NCBI GenBank assembly: GCA_017994695.1
Contig: JAGOKF010000012.1
Span: 1-64,000, forward strand
Direction: 5' to 3'
Source of the DNA: Myxococcota bacterium
GTDB taxonomy: Bacteria > Myxococcota_A > UBA9042 > DTJE01
Length of the DNA: 64,000 nt
Shown here: one piece after another, positions 16,903-25,534 of the stretch
Numbering within the stretch: the first letter of the stretch is position 1
Layout of the letters: every line of letters begins with the position of its first letter
Program-made: the position numbers and the translations under genes
Notes under the pieces: model-generated
The model's database searches: none
What the model saw: the letters and a program-made list of their open reading frames with translations, nothing else
Told to the model about the DNA's origin: nothing

Positions 16903-17442
16903 TCAAGGGGTCATCACGTCCAGGCGCCATTTCCCCTGCTCCAGGATCAGCACCGAGGGGGGATCGGATTTCCGGGCGTCCCGGCACCGAACGAAGATCT
17001 TCACCCGGTCCGTGGCCAGGGGCACCCGTCGGCACAGCGTGTAGGCCGGCTTCGTCGGGTCCGCGACGTACTTCCCGACGTGTTCCCGAACCCTGGGCCA
17101 GATGTTCTGGAGGATGTGGTCCTTCGGGGCGCCCTGGACGAACAGGCGGTAGAACGCCTCCCGTGCGGCCTCGGTGTCTTCCCCCAGAGCCAGACCGTAT
17201 GCGTCGAAGATCACCCCTTCGGGGGTCCCGTCGCCTCCTGCCGTCACGACCGTCTCGTCCGGACAGTTGGACGGAACCCGATCCAGCATCGGAGGCGTCT
17301 CCACGGCGGCTGGAGATTCTTTTCCTCCGGTCACCCGGGGCTCGGCCGCAGGATTCCCGGAGGACGGCGCCACCGCCGGCCCCGGATCCCTCCGGCAACC
17401 GGCCACCGCGATCCACACGAGTGCAATGACGGTGGTTCGCAT
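16903..17442 (-). CDS. Predicted lipoprotein, last gene of the envelope cluster
   Basis: A 179-residue protein with a lipoprotein signal ending in AVAGC (Cys16), then a proline/alanine-rich linker (20-50) and a C-terminal domain. That domain includes an ILQNIWPRVREHVGKYVADP stretch, a VKIFVRCRD strand and a final WRLDVMTP. Similar short lipoproteins with a W-R ending occur at 3879 here. It is the most promoter-distal gene of the minus-strand envelope block, separated from the small exported protein by a 58-base gap that contains a perfect 8-bp hairpin (17480-17498). GGAGG lies eight bases before the ATG. Function unknown; an envelope accessory role is inferred from context. Confidence 0.75.
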   Translation of the reverse strand: MRTTVIALVWIAVAGCRRDPGPAVAPSSGNPAAEPRVTGGKESPAAVETPPMLDRVPSNCPDETVVTAGGDGTPEGVIFDAYGLALGEDTEAAREAFYRLFVQGAPKDHILQNIWPRVREHVGKYVADPTKPAYTLCRRVPLATDRVKIFVRCRDARKSDPPSVLILEQGKWRLDVMTP

Positions 17443-17479
17443 CGTCGATACCTCCGGAGGGTTTCGGGAATGATCGACG

Positions 17480-17498
17480 GTCGCGGAGGGTCCGCGAC
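17480..17498 (-). terminator. Perfect hairpin after the small exported protein gene
   Basis: GTCGCGGA and TCCGCGAC form a flawless 8-bp stem with a three-base loop, two bases downstream of the stop codon at 17501. There is no T-tract, so it is either a weak terminator, an RNA-stability element, or a pause before the last lipoprotein gene. Confidence 0.4.
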
Positions 17499-17500
17499 GA

Positions 17501-17758
17501 TCAGCGGAAGACCTCCTCCTTGGCCGACTGCATCATCGGTTCCAGGAAGGATTTCTTCAGTCGAAGCAGGCGCTCGAACTTCACCTTCTGGCGGGCGTCG
17601 GTGTACAGCGCCGTCGGCTTCTTGATGTCGCCGTCGATCAGCTGGTCCGAGAAGTCGTAGAACTTCGACTTGACCCCGCCCTTCGGCGCCGCCTGGGCCA
17701 GCAGGAGCCCCGGCAGCAGAAGTCCCAGGCAGAGGACCATCCATTTCAGGTGCTTCAT
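17501..17758 (-). CDS. Small exported protein of the envelope cluster
   Basis: An 85-residue protein with an obvious signal peptide (hydrophobic 7-20, cleavage predicted after AQA). The mature part is about 62 residues: a DFSDQLIDGDIKKPTALY segment followed by a basic, helical KFERLLRLKKSFLEPMM. I recall short proteins with this pattern (D-F...I-x-G-x-I-x-K-P...R) beside TPR genes in myxobacterial motility and envelope clusters, but have no functional name. ATG 17758 has GGGAGG six bases upstream. It lies 36 bases after the TPR lipoprotein gene on the same strand, so co-transcription is likely. Confidence 0.75.
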   Translation of the reverse strand: MKHLKWMVLCLGLLLPGLLLAQAAPKGGVKSKFYDFSDQLIDGDIKKPTALYTDARQKVKFERLLRLKKSFLEPMMQSAKEEVFR

Positions 17759-17794
17759 CGTCCACCTCCCGTGAACTCGACCCGCATCATCCTA

Positions 17795-19168
17795 TCACTT
17801 CGCACCGGGTTCTGCCGAGGGAGACCCGGAACTCCCGGCCGGGGCTGCGGGACCGTCCTGTGCGGGAGCCCCCCCCTCCGGAGCGGTTCCTTCCGTTCCC
17901 TGGGGTTCCGGCGGCATCATGATCCCGCCGTTCGCCTTCATCTCCTTCAGCACCGGAAGCCGTCCCCGGACGGGGTCGTTGGCCGGCGGATTCGCCTTGG
18001 CCAGGTACAGGTCGTAGTACTGAATCGCCTGGTCCAGGTCGTTCAGGGAACTTTCGTACACCTTGCCGATGCGGGCGTAGAGCGGACCCAGGTTCGGGTT
18101 CAGTTCCAGGGCCTTCTTCCATCGTTCCACGGCCTCCTTGGGCCGGTGAAGACCCAGCAGGCAGGACCCGGAGCCGACCCAGGCCTCGGCCTCTCCCGGC
18201 ACCAGCCGGATCACCGTGTCATACTGCTCCAGGGCCGCCTGGTAGTGCAGGTATTCCAGGTAGATCGCGGCCAGGTTCATCCGGGCCTCGAAGTTGTCCG
18301 GGTCCACCACCAGGGCCTTCTCGAAGGAGGCCACGGCCTTGGGGGTCTGGTCCATCCGGAGGTAGGTGACCCCGAGGTTCGTCAGCGCCTCGGTGCTGTT
18401 GGGGTCCTCCCGGAGGGCCTTCTCCTCGAAGACCCACCGGGCGATGTTCAGGCGTCCGGCCTGGAGGTTGATCAGACCCCGGGTGTTCAGGGCCACCACG
18501 TTCCGCGGCTGGAGCAGCAGCACCTTCTTGACGAAATCCTCGGCCGTCTTCTGGTCGCCCCGCATCAACCAGTAGAGCGCCAGGGCGTTGTTCGCCTGGA
18601 TGTTGTCCGTGTCCTCGGTGATGACCTCGTCGAAGAGCTTCTTCGCCTCGCTCTCGTAGCGGTCCGCCTTCTGGTTGTCCCCGGCCTCCCGGGCCTTCTT
18701 TGCCAGGGACAGGTAGACCTTGCCCACGGCCGCCTTGGCATCCCGGTTGCCGGGGTTCTTCTGGAGGGCCTGCTGGTACACCTCCACGGCCTCCAGGGGG
18801 CGCCCCGTCCGCTCGAACAGCATCCCGAGGTTGAACCAGGCCTCCAGGAAGGCCGGGTCCTTCCGAACGGCCTCCTCGAAGGCGGTCCGGGCCGTGGCGT
18901 AGTCCGGAGGCGTCTGGGACACGGCCCGGACGCCGCGCCGGAAGGCATCCTGGGCGCCGCGGTCCACGCCCTCGACGTACTCGGGCTCCTTCGGAGCCTC
19001 GACCACGCGCATCGTCACCTGCTCGCGCTGCCTCTTCCCGGATTCCGCCTTCGCGTCCGTGGCCGGTGTCCCGGGACCGTCCTCCCGGACCTGGGTCGTT
19101 CCCCCGCCGCATGCCACGAGGAGCACGGTTCCAAGGATCGAAAGGCCGGAAATGCCGTGATTCCTCAT
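17795..19168 (-). CDS. TPR lipoprotein (GltE/AglT-like)
   Basis: A 457-residue outer-envelope lipoprotein: the signal peptide ends in LVAC (Cys20), then a Gly/Lys-rich linker, then about nine TPR units between residues 70 and 400 (for example LEAWFNLGMLFERTGRPLEA, TEALTNLGVTYLRMDQTPKA), and a Pro/Gly/Ala-rich tail. TPR arrays bind other proteins. A TPR lipoprotein beside a large exported TPR protein recalls GltE/AglT next to GltD/AgmU in the Myxococcus gliding machine; this is a resemblance, not proof of orthology. ATG 19168 overlaps the upstream stop (ATGA), with GGAGG before it, so translation is coupled. Confidence 0.82.
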   Translation of the reverse strand: MRNHGISGLSILGTVLLVACGGGTTQVREDGPGTPATDAKAESGKRQREQVTMRVVEAPKEPEYVEGVDRGAQDAFRRGVRAVSQTPPDYATARTAFEEAVRKDPAFLEAWFNLGMLFERTGRPLEAVEVYQQALQKNPGNRDAKAAVGKVYLSLAKKAREAGDNQKADRYESEAKKLFDEVITEDTDNIQANNALALYWLMRGDQKTAEDFVKKVLLLQPRNVVALNTRGLINLQAGRLNIARWVFEEKALREDPNSTEALTNLGVTYLRMDQTPKAVASFEKALVVDPDNFEARMNLAAIYLEYLHYQAALEQYDTVIRLVPGEAEAWVGSGSCLLGLHRPKEAVERWKKALELNPNLGPLYARIGKVYESSLNDLDQAIQYYDLYLAKANPPANDPVRGRLPVLKEMKANGGIMMPPEPQGTEGTAPEGGAPAQDGPAAPAGSSGSPSAEPGAK

Positions 19169-22100
19169 GGGGCCACCTCCTCCACCATGCGCACCTCGAC
19201 CCCCTGGCGCCGCAGCGTCCGGATGAAGGACGTGGTGGCCAGGGTGTCCTTGGACCGGTTGTTCCGGGTCAGTTCATCGCCGACCACCGGGAAGGTGTCG
19301 GGATTCACCCGGACCGCGTACTCGGCGCAGGCGCGCGACCACTGGTTGTAGACCTTCTCCTCGTGGGCCAGGGTCAGCGCCCTCTCGAAGGCCCGGAGGG
19401 ATTTCTCCTGCACGGGCCGCATGATCTCCTCCAGGATGCTGCGGTACTGGTCCTGGAAGGTCGGCGCGACGCTCAGCCACTCCATGCCCCAGTCGTATTT
19501 CTGGATGGTGTCCAGGTCCCCGTTCCGGAACGCGGCCTGGACGATCCGGCAGTCCTTCTGGGGAACGCCCGGGCAGGGGCAGTCGGGAATCGGCACGTTG
19601 TCCAGTTCCTTGTAGAACTCGTAGTAGAGGAGGCCCATCTTGAACAGAGCCCCGGCGGACCAGCCGCCGGACTTGTAGGACAGCACCGCGTCGAAGGCCT
19701 TCTCGGCACGTTGCTGGGCCTCGGCCTTCGCCGCGAGGGCCTTCTTCAGCACGCCCGGGTCCACCGTGGACGGGATCCGAAGTTCCGAGAAGTCGTCGTA
19801 GAGGTAGTCGGCCAGTTCGAACGCCGCCTGGGCCGCATACTGCTTGGAGTACCGGACCGCTTCCGCTTCCTGGAGGCGCCCGAAGATCTCCAGGGCCTGC
19901 TGGAAGAAGGCCACGGCCGCCTTGCGCTGCTTGACCTTGTCCAGGCGCTTCAGGCAGTCCCCGGCCCGGGCGGCGGCCTCGACGGCCAGATCGCCCCGCT
20001 TGTAGCCCTTCTTCAGCCAGGCCGCGTAGGTCTCGTGGGCCTTGCGCAGGCCCTCGGCGGTCTTCATGGCCTCGTAGGCCCGGCCGATCCGGAGGTGGAC
20101 CATCGGCGCATCGGGGTGCTCGGGGAACTGCTTCAGGAACTTCTGGTACACCTCGATGGCGTCGCGGTACTCCCCGAGGGCCTCCCGGATCAGTCCGGCA
20201 TTCTGGAAGGCGTCCGCCATCTGGGTCTGGAGATGCCGGTAACTCTCCTTCTTTTCCTCGGAATCCCCGGCCTGGGGCGCGGGGATCGTCCGGAACTGCT
20301 CCATCGCCTCGAAGGTCTCCGCGGCCTTCTCGAACTCGGTCTGGGACTCGTAGATCATGGCGACCGTGAAGAGGGCCTCGGGGGCGACGTCGCTCTTCGG
20401 GAACTCCCGGACCACCCGCAGGTAGATGCGGATGGCCTTGTCGGGCTCCTTCTGGCTCTCGTAGAGGGCCGCCACGTTGAAGAGCGCCTTCGAGGCCAGT
20501 TCCTCGTTGCCGCGGAATTCCTCGTAGACCCGCATGGCCTCGTCGGAGGCCTGGCCGTATTTCTTCTCCACCGACAGGAGCCGGGCATTTTCCGTCATCG
20601 CGATGGCGACGATCTTCTTCAGTTCCTTTTCGGACTTCACGGTGAAGTTCCGCGCGGCGATCAGCCGCCTCGCCCACTCCTCGACCTTGGTCCACTGCTG
20701 GAGGCGCTGGTAGCAGTCCAGCAGCGTGAACACCGCGTAGGCGGCGAACTTGGACGACGGGTCGTACTCGAACAGCACCTGGAGGCGTTCCACGGCATCC
20801 TGGAACTTGCCGTGCCGGTAGAAGACCTGGGCGGCGATGAACATGATCTCCGGGATCTTCTCTCCCCGCTTGGGATTTTTCTTCCGGACCTCGGGGTCCC
20901 GGATCAGGTCGGTCAGCAGCCGCACGTAGGTGTCCGCCGCCGACACGTAGTCCACCTCCAGCGGATGGAGGTCCGTTTCCGGAATTGGCGCTTCGGCCTT
21001 CTTCGGGTCCACCCGGACCACCTCGATGCCCTCTCCCTTCTTCGTCCCCTCGGTGATCCCCGCGGCGACCATCAGTTCCTGGGTCGCGTAGATCACGCCC
21101 AGGGCGGCGTCCTCCACGTACTCGCCCTTCGTGTCCCGCTCGATGACCTTCTTGTACTGCTCCAACGCCTGCTGGTAGTCCTTCATCTGGTCATAGAGGA
21201 TCTCGGCGTAGTAGAAGTTCACCACGTAGGCGTTCTTGCTGTCGTGGAAGCGCGACAGGTACACCTGGTACTTGTCCGCGGCCTTCCGGTAGAGGTCCGC
21301 GCGGTTCAGGCGCTGGGCCTCCCGGTGGTAGTAGTTCGCGATGTAGAGCAGGTACTCCTCGGTCAACGCGTCCGCTTCCTGGAGGGTCTCCTCCCGGTTC
21401 CGGTTCGCCGTCCGCCAGGAACCGTTTGGCTTGAAGTACTCCAGCGCCTCCATCGTCACGCGGTCCAGATTGTCGTAATCATTGGTGTTCTTGTAGACGC
21501 TCAGCAGGATCTTGTAGTACTCGACGATGTTCGGAGTGGTCCGCTCCCGCTCGATGAAGTGCCGGAAGAGGGCGACGGCCTCTGGGATCTTGTCCTGTCC
21601 CACATAGAGGTCCCCGAGCATGCGCAGTTTCTTGTAGGCCTCCTCCTCGGGCATGACCTTCAGGAAGTAGTCCCGGGCCCGCTGCCAGCCGTTGTCCACC
21701 TCGGCGAAGGTGACCACCAGGTCGTTCAGGGCCTGGTTCCGGAACTCGATGACGCCCTTGCCCGTCCCCTGCTTCCCGACCGCGGCGACGACCTTCTGGA
21801 ACATCTCGATCGCCGTGTCGTATTCCCGCAGGTTGAAGTACACCCACGCCAGTTTGTACATGGCGTAGTTGACCATCGACGAGTTGGGGAACTGCTGGAT
21901 GATCCGCTCGTAGTTGGTCTTCGCATAGAACAGGGAGTTGGTCTCGAAATAGTACTCGGCCATGGCCAGCAGGGCCTCGGCGATCCACTTCGACTTCGGG
22001 TAGTCCTTCACCAGCCGGTTCAGGTACTCGACGCCCTCCTTCTGGAGGGCCCGGTTCTTCTTCGCCTTCCCTTCCTTCAGTGCGCCCTTCCCCAGGTAGT

Positions 22101-22620
22101 AGTACACCTCGTCGATCCGCGCGTAGCCCGGGAACTCCTGGAGGATCCGCCGGTAGAGGTTCAGAGACTCCGTGTAGTCCTCGACCGGCTCCGCGGGAGG
22201 CTCGGTCAGGCGGCCCTGGTTGTAGGCCTCCATCGCCTTCTCCCACTCGGCCCGCTGCTGGAGGTACTGGTAGAGCCGTTCCTCCCACCAGGCCTCGGCC
22301 AGCATGTGCATGACCTTCGGGGCCCGCTCCGGGTCCTTCCGGTAGTCGGGGTTGGCCAGCAACTGCTCCAGTTTGGCGATGTTCTCCCGTCGCTTCTCGC
22401 TGATGGCCCGCATCTTGGCCGCGAGGGACTCGTTGGCCAGGGCCTCGGCCTGCTCCAGACTGAACTTGCCGCTCCGGGCCGTGCCGGGCTGCTGTCCCTC
22501 GGCAGGGGCGGACGCCTCCGCCTTCCCGCCCTCGGACCCCCGGGGTTGCCCTTGGGACTGGGCCACCGCAGGGATCGCCATCAGCAGGGCCAGGCACAGG
22601 GAAAAACGGGTTGTGCTCAT
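19165..22620 (-). CDS. Large exported TPR protein (GltD/AgmU-like)
   Basis: A 1,151-residue periplasmic TPR protein. A signal peptide (cleaved near AVA at residues 18-20) is followed by a low-complexity Gly/Ser/Ala segment and then TPR-like repeats over nearly the whole length. Many are of the long-spaced type with aromatic pairs (EVYYYLGKGAL, AMYKLAWVYFNLREYD, LYYEFYKELDN). The C-terminal region contains a small cysteine cluster (CPCPGVPQKDC, about 1020). Repeat style and neighbours match the exported TPR proteins of myxobacterial gliding and sporulation complexes, which bridge inner and outer membrane parts. It sits between another exported TPR protein (34 bases upstream) and the TPR lipoprotein (overlapping stop/start). 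Confidence 0.85.
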   Translation of the reverse strand: MSTTRFSLCLALLMAIPAVAQSQGQPRGSEGGKAEASAPAEGQQPGTARSGKFSLEQAEALANESLAAKMRAISEKRRENIAKLEQLLANPDYRKDPERAPKVMHMLAEAWWEERLYQYLQQRAEWEKAMEAYNQGRLTEPPAEPVEDYTESLNLYRRILQEFPGYARIDEVYYYLGKGALKEGKAKKNRALQKEGVEYLNRLVKDYPKSKWIAEALLAMAEYYFETNSLFYAKTNYERIIQQFPNSSMVNYAMYKLAWVYFNLREYDTAIEMFQKVVAAVGKQGTGKGVIEFRNQALNDLVVTFAEVDNGWQRARDYFLKVMPEEEAYKKLRMLGDLYVGQDKIPEAVALFRHFIERERTTPNIVEYYKILLSVYKNTNDYDNLDRVTMEALEYFKPNGSWRTANRNREETLQEADALTEEYLLYIANYYHREAQRLNRADLYRKAADKYQVYLSRFHDSKNAYVVNFYYAEILYDQMKDYQQALEQYKKVIERDTKGEYVEDAALGVIYATQELMVAAGITEGTKKGEGIEVVRVDPKKAEAPIPETDLHPLEVDYVSAADTYVRLLTDLIRDPEVRKKNPKRGEKIPEIMFIAAQVFYRHGKFQDAVERLQVLFEYDPSSKFAAYAVFTLLDCYQRLQQWTKVEEWARRLIAARNFTVKSEKELKKIVAIAMTENARLLSVEKKYGQASDEAMRVYEEFRGNEELASKALFNVAALYESQKEPDKAIRIYLRVVREFPKSDVAPEALFTVAMIYESQTEFEKAAETFEAMEQFRTIPAPQAGDSEEKKESYRHLQTQMADAFQNAGLIREALGEYRDAIEVYQKFLKQFPEHPDAPMVHLRIGRAYEAMKTAEGLRKAHETYAAWLKKGYKRGDLAVEAAARAGDCLKRLDKVKQRKAAVAFFQQALEIFGRLQEAEAVRYSKQYAAQAAFELADYLYDDFSELRIPSTVDPGVLKKALAAKAEAQQRAEKAFDAVLSYKSGGWSAGALFKMGLLYYEFYKELDNVPIPDCPCPGVPQKDCRIVQAAFRNGDLDTIQKYDWGMEWLSVAPTFQDQYRSILEEIMRPVQEKSLRAFERALTLAHEEKVYNQWSRACAEYAVRVNPDTFPVVGDELTRNNRSKDTLATTSFIRTLRRQGVEVRMVEEVAP

Positions 22621-22654
22621 CGGACCCTCTCGTTGAAAGGAGTGAGCCGTTGCC

Positions 22655-24574
22655 TCACTGCTCGGTGCACTGGCTGGTCAGCAGGCTCCGGAAGTAGGGG
22701 ACCTCGTCGACCCAGTATTCCCCCTCGAAGGGCCACACGGCGGTGTCGTCCCCGACGATGGCGACGCTTCGACTCTGGACCACCTTCCCTTCCTCCTCGG
22801 CCTCGCCCACCGAGACGCGGATCTCCCGGGTCATGCGGTCGATGTCGGCGGCGTTGATGTCCACCTCGATCTCCGTCTGCTGCACCTGGGCGTCGGCGAT
22901 GTTCTGCTGGACCTCGGTGAGGATCTGCTGGACCTTCACCCCGGCCCGGATGATGCTGTCCTTCTTCAGCACCGCCAGTTTCACCAGCATCTCCTGGGCG
23001 AAGGACCCCAGCGTGGCGGCACTGGCCCGGAGCAGCCGGTCCTCCCGCTCGATCTGTCGGATGGTCCGGTAGAGGTTGTAGAACTCCACGTTGGACAGGA
23101 CCGGCCACTGCAGGCGGGCGGGAAGGCGGACCGACGAGGCCGACGGGTCATTCACCGACCGGGTGAACGACTGGTAGAAGTCCTCGGGGCTCCTCTGGGC
23201 ATTGATGAACCGCCGGAGGGGCTCGGTGTGGACGGCTACCTCCTGGTCGAACTGCTTCAGGGCCTTGTATGCCCGGTCGTAGCGGCACAGGTCGCCGAAG
23301 GCCCGGGCCTCCAGGATCCACAGTTCGGGGTAGAAGGTCGTCCCGAACACGGGGGAATGCAGGATCTGGAACGCCCCCAGGGCCCGGCTGTAGTCGCCCT
23401 TCATCAGGTAGGTCCAGGCCAGTTCGTAGAAGACCGTCCCGGCGCGGACGGAATCCCGGGGGACCTTCTTGTAGTAGAAGATGGCCGCGTCGAAGTTCTC
23501 GGACTCGTAGGAGATCCGGGCCAGCGCCATGTAGGCGAGGTCCAGGATGTCGCTGCCGGCGCGGGTCTTCTCGGCGATCTCGATCGACTTCTGGAGGTTC
23601 TCGACGGCCGACTTGAACATCTTGTACCGCACCTGGACCAGGGCGGTCAGGTAGAGGGCCTTCGCCGCGTCGGGCGATTCGGGGGAGATGGCCTCGAAGT
23701 GCTTCAGGGCCCGCTGGAAGTTCGCGGCATCGTAGAAGTACTCGCCCAGCACGTAGTTGAACTCGTCCTGGAACTTCTGGCTGAAGCCCGAAAGCGGGAA
23801 CCGGGTGAGTTCCTCCAGGTCCGGCGGATTGTAGATGACCTCCTGGCGGAGCCTCCGGAGGCGCGCAAAGGCCTCCTGGAAGAATGGCCGGTCGGGGCCT
23901 TCCAGCAGGACCTCGACCAGCAGGCGCGCCGCGGACTGGTACAGGCCGGCCTGGGTCAGTGCGGACGCCATCCCGTACTTCGCGTTGTAGGCCTCCAGGC
24001 TGCCGGGACCGAAGTTCCCTTCCGCGAGGAAGCGCTGGAACGTCTGGATGGACTCGACCCACTTGCCCGAGTCGGCCAGTTCGAGCCCCCGTCGCAGGAC
24101 GCCCCGGGCGTAGGCGGCCTTCCGGGCCTCCTCGGCCTTCCGGCGCTCCTCCTCGAGGCGCCGCGCCTCCTCGCGCCGCTTCTCCTCCTCGGCCTGGAGT
24201 TCCTCGGCCGTCTTCTCCCGGACGGGAGCGGGCTCGGCGGCTGCCGGCTTGCCCGCGGGGGCCGCCGCCGGGGTTCCCGATGGCGCCGGAGCGGCCTGGC
24301 CGGGCTGGGGCGCCTGGCCCTGTCCCGTGGCGAGCATGTAGCGGATGACCCCGTCGGGAACGCCGGCCTTCTTCAGTTCCAGGATGTCCTGGATGTTCAG
24401 TTGGAAGACCGTCTTGTCCTTCTCGATGGCCTTGATGACGTCGGCCTCGGGGATCCCCAGACGGACCAGGGTGATGACCTCTTCCTTGGTGATCGCTCGG
24501 GCCTCTTTCGAAAATGCCGCGAGACAGCCCCAGAGGATCCCGACTGCCATCGCCAGCCTGATGGTTCTCTTCAT
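22655..24574 (-). CDS. Exported coiled-coil and TPR protein
   Basis: A 639-residue exported protein. A signal peptide (1-27, ARA cleavage) leads to a short duplicated helical module (28-82: EVITLVRLGIPEADVIKAI, then DILELKKAGVPDGVIRYML). A Pro/Ala linker (85-115), a charged Glu/Arg coiled coil (119-155) and TPR-type repeats to about 430 follow. The C-terminal helical domain ends in VWPFEGEYWVDEVPYF and a cysteine near the terminus, an ending I associate with delta-proteobacterial envelope TPR proteins. ATG 24574 has GAGG upstream. It lies between the outer-membrane barrel gene and the 1,151-residue TPR gene and is probably part of the same complex (inference). Confidence 0.83.
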   Translation of the reverse strand: MKRTIRLAMAVGILWGCLAAFSKEARAITKEEVITLVRLGIPEADVIKAIEKDKTVFQLNIQDILELKKAGVPDGVIRYMLATGQGQAPQPGQAAPAPSGTPAAAPAGKPAAAEPAPVREKTAEELQAEEEKRREEARRLEEERRKAEEARKAAYARGVLRRGLELADSGKWVESIQTFQRFLAEGNFGPGSLEAYNAKYGMASALTQAGLYQSAARLLVEVLLEGPDRPFFQEAFARLRRLRQEVIYNPPDLEELTRFPLSGFSQKFQDEFNYVLGEYFYDAANFQRALKHFEAISPESPDAAKALYLTALVQVRYKMFKSAVENLQKSIEIAEKTRAGSDILDLAYMALARISYESENFDAAIFYYKKVPRDSVRAGTVFYELAWTYLMKGDYSRALGAFQILHSPVFGTTFYPELWILEARAFGDLCRYDRAYKALKQFDQEVAVHTEPLRRFINAQRSPEDFYQSFTRSVNDPSASSVRLPARLQWPVLSNVEFYNLYRTIRQIEREDRLLRASAATLGSFAQEMLVKLAVLKKDSIIRAGVKVQQILTEVQQNIADAQVQQTEIEVDINAADIDRMTREIRVSVGEAEEEGKVVQSRSVAIVGDDTAVWPFEGEYWVDEVPYFRSLLTSQCTEQ

Positions 24575-24653
24575 CGTTTCACCACCTCGTTCCAGAAGGG
24601 GGTCGGCACCCCGTTCCGTTCCCGGGCACGCGCCTCTCTCGAACGGCGCCCCG

Positions 24654-25436
24654 CTACTTCGGCGCGGGGGTCAGGTATCCCAGGCCCAGCGTGATCTCGG
24701 CCAGGGACCGGACGCCGTCCGACCACTCGCTGTTCCCCTTCCCCGGGTAGGCCGGGAAGATGTAGTGCCGGTAGTCCAGCCGGAGGGCCAGGTAGTCCGT
24801 CAGGAACAGGTGCGCCCCGAGGCCCAGGTTCATCATCAGGTTGAAGGGGACGTTCCCGTCGTAGGACCAGCGGGTCGTCCACGATTTCTTCAGGTTGTCA
24901 TAGATCTGGGACCCCATCACGCCGAGGCCGATCAGGACCCCGATGTCGAAGGAGGTCAGTTTCGCGTTGAAGATGCTCAGCTTGCCGTGGATCGGGGCCC
25001 AGAAGGCGTTCAACCCCGCGTACCACTGCACCCGCTCGGGGATCTGGACCGTCGAGATGGCGTTCCCCGAGAACTTCAGCAGGTCCTTCCGGAGATTGCT
25101 GTCGGTGGAAGGGACGTACGCTCCCGCCACCTCGATGGCGACCGACTCCAGGAAGAAGTAGTCGTAGCGCAGCCCGACCGGGAAGTAGTTGAAGAAGGAG
25201 TCGTTCGGGATGATCCCGACCAGCAGCCCGATCTCGTGCCGCTGATCCTTCTCGTAGATGCGCTTCTGGATGACGCGGACCTCCCGCTCCTTTCCCCAGA
25301 CGCGATCCAGATTGCGGTCCAGCGTCGTCCGCTCCTCCGCGGGAGCCTCCGTGGCCGCCTCCTGCGCCAGTCCGGAAACCCCGCTGGTCAGGACGACCAG
25401 CCCCACGACCATCCCAAAGGCCCACCTGCCGTTCAT
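24654..25436 (-). CDS. Outer-membrane beta-barrel protein
   Basis: A 260-residue protein: signal peptide (about 1-25), a short helical region with two RxxR pairs (ERTTLDRNLDRVWGKEREVR), then about eight amphipathic beta-strands ending in LAEITLGLGYLTPAPK. Strands such as VGLRYDYFFLESVAIEVAGAYV and LFLTDYLALRLDYRHYIF show the alternating aromatic pattern of a barrel. The overall shape fits the outer-membrane beta-barrel family common in myxobacteria (OMP_myx type), members of which sit in gliding clusters (CglE, GltH-like). The start is ATG 25436 with GAGG upstream; the longer open frame to 25502 runs into the terminator-like hairpin. It would anchor the neighbouring TPR proteins at the outer membrane (inference). 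Confidence 0.82.
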   Translation of the reverse strand: MNGRWAFGMVVGLVVLTSGVSGLAQEAATEAPAEERTTLDRNLDRVWGKEREVRVIQKRIYEKDQRHEIGLLVGIIPNDSFFNYFPVGLRYDYFFLESVAIEVAGAYVPSTDSNLRKDLLKFSGNAISTVQIPERVQWYAGLNAFWAPIHGKLSIFNAKLTSFDIGVLIGLGVMGSQIYDNLKKSWTTRWSYDGNVPFNLMMNLGLGAHLFLTDYLALRLDYRHYIFPAYPGKGNSEWSDGVRSLAEITLGLGYLTPAPK

Positions 25437-25494
25437 GACTGTCCTCGCTGATGGTGTCCGTCCCACGGTGCCCTCCAAGGCCCCGATGAGTCCC

Positions 25495-25514
25495 AAAAGC
25501 ACGGCCCGCCGTGC
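25495..25514 (-). terminator. Terminator-like hairpin after the vWA lipoprotein gene
   Basis: On the minus strand GCACGG-CGGG-CCGTGC is followed at once by TTTT, 20 bases downstream of the vWA gene stop. An overlapping alternative stem (GGCCCGC/GCGGGCC) is also possible. No promoter is evident between it and the barrel gene at 25436, so it may allow partial read-through and set gene ratios. Confidence 0.55.
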
Positions 25515-25534
25515 GGGCCTCCCCCGTCCGTTCC

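Noticed and set aside
24604-24617. Short inverted repeat GGGGT-ACCCC before the 639-residue TPR gene region as a terminator
   Set aside because: Only a 5-bp stem with no T-tract, in GC-rich sequence where such stems arise by chance.
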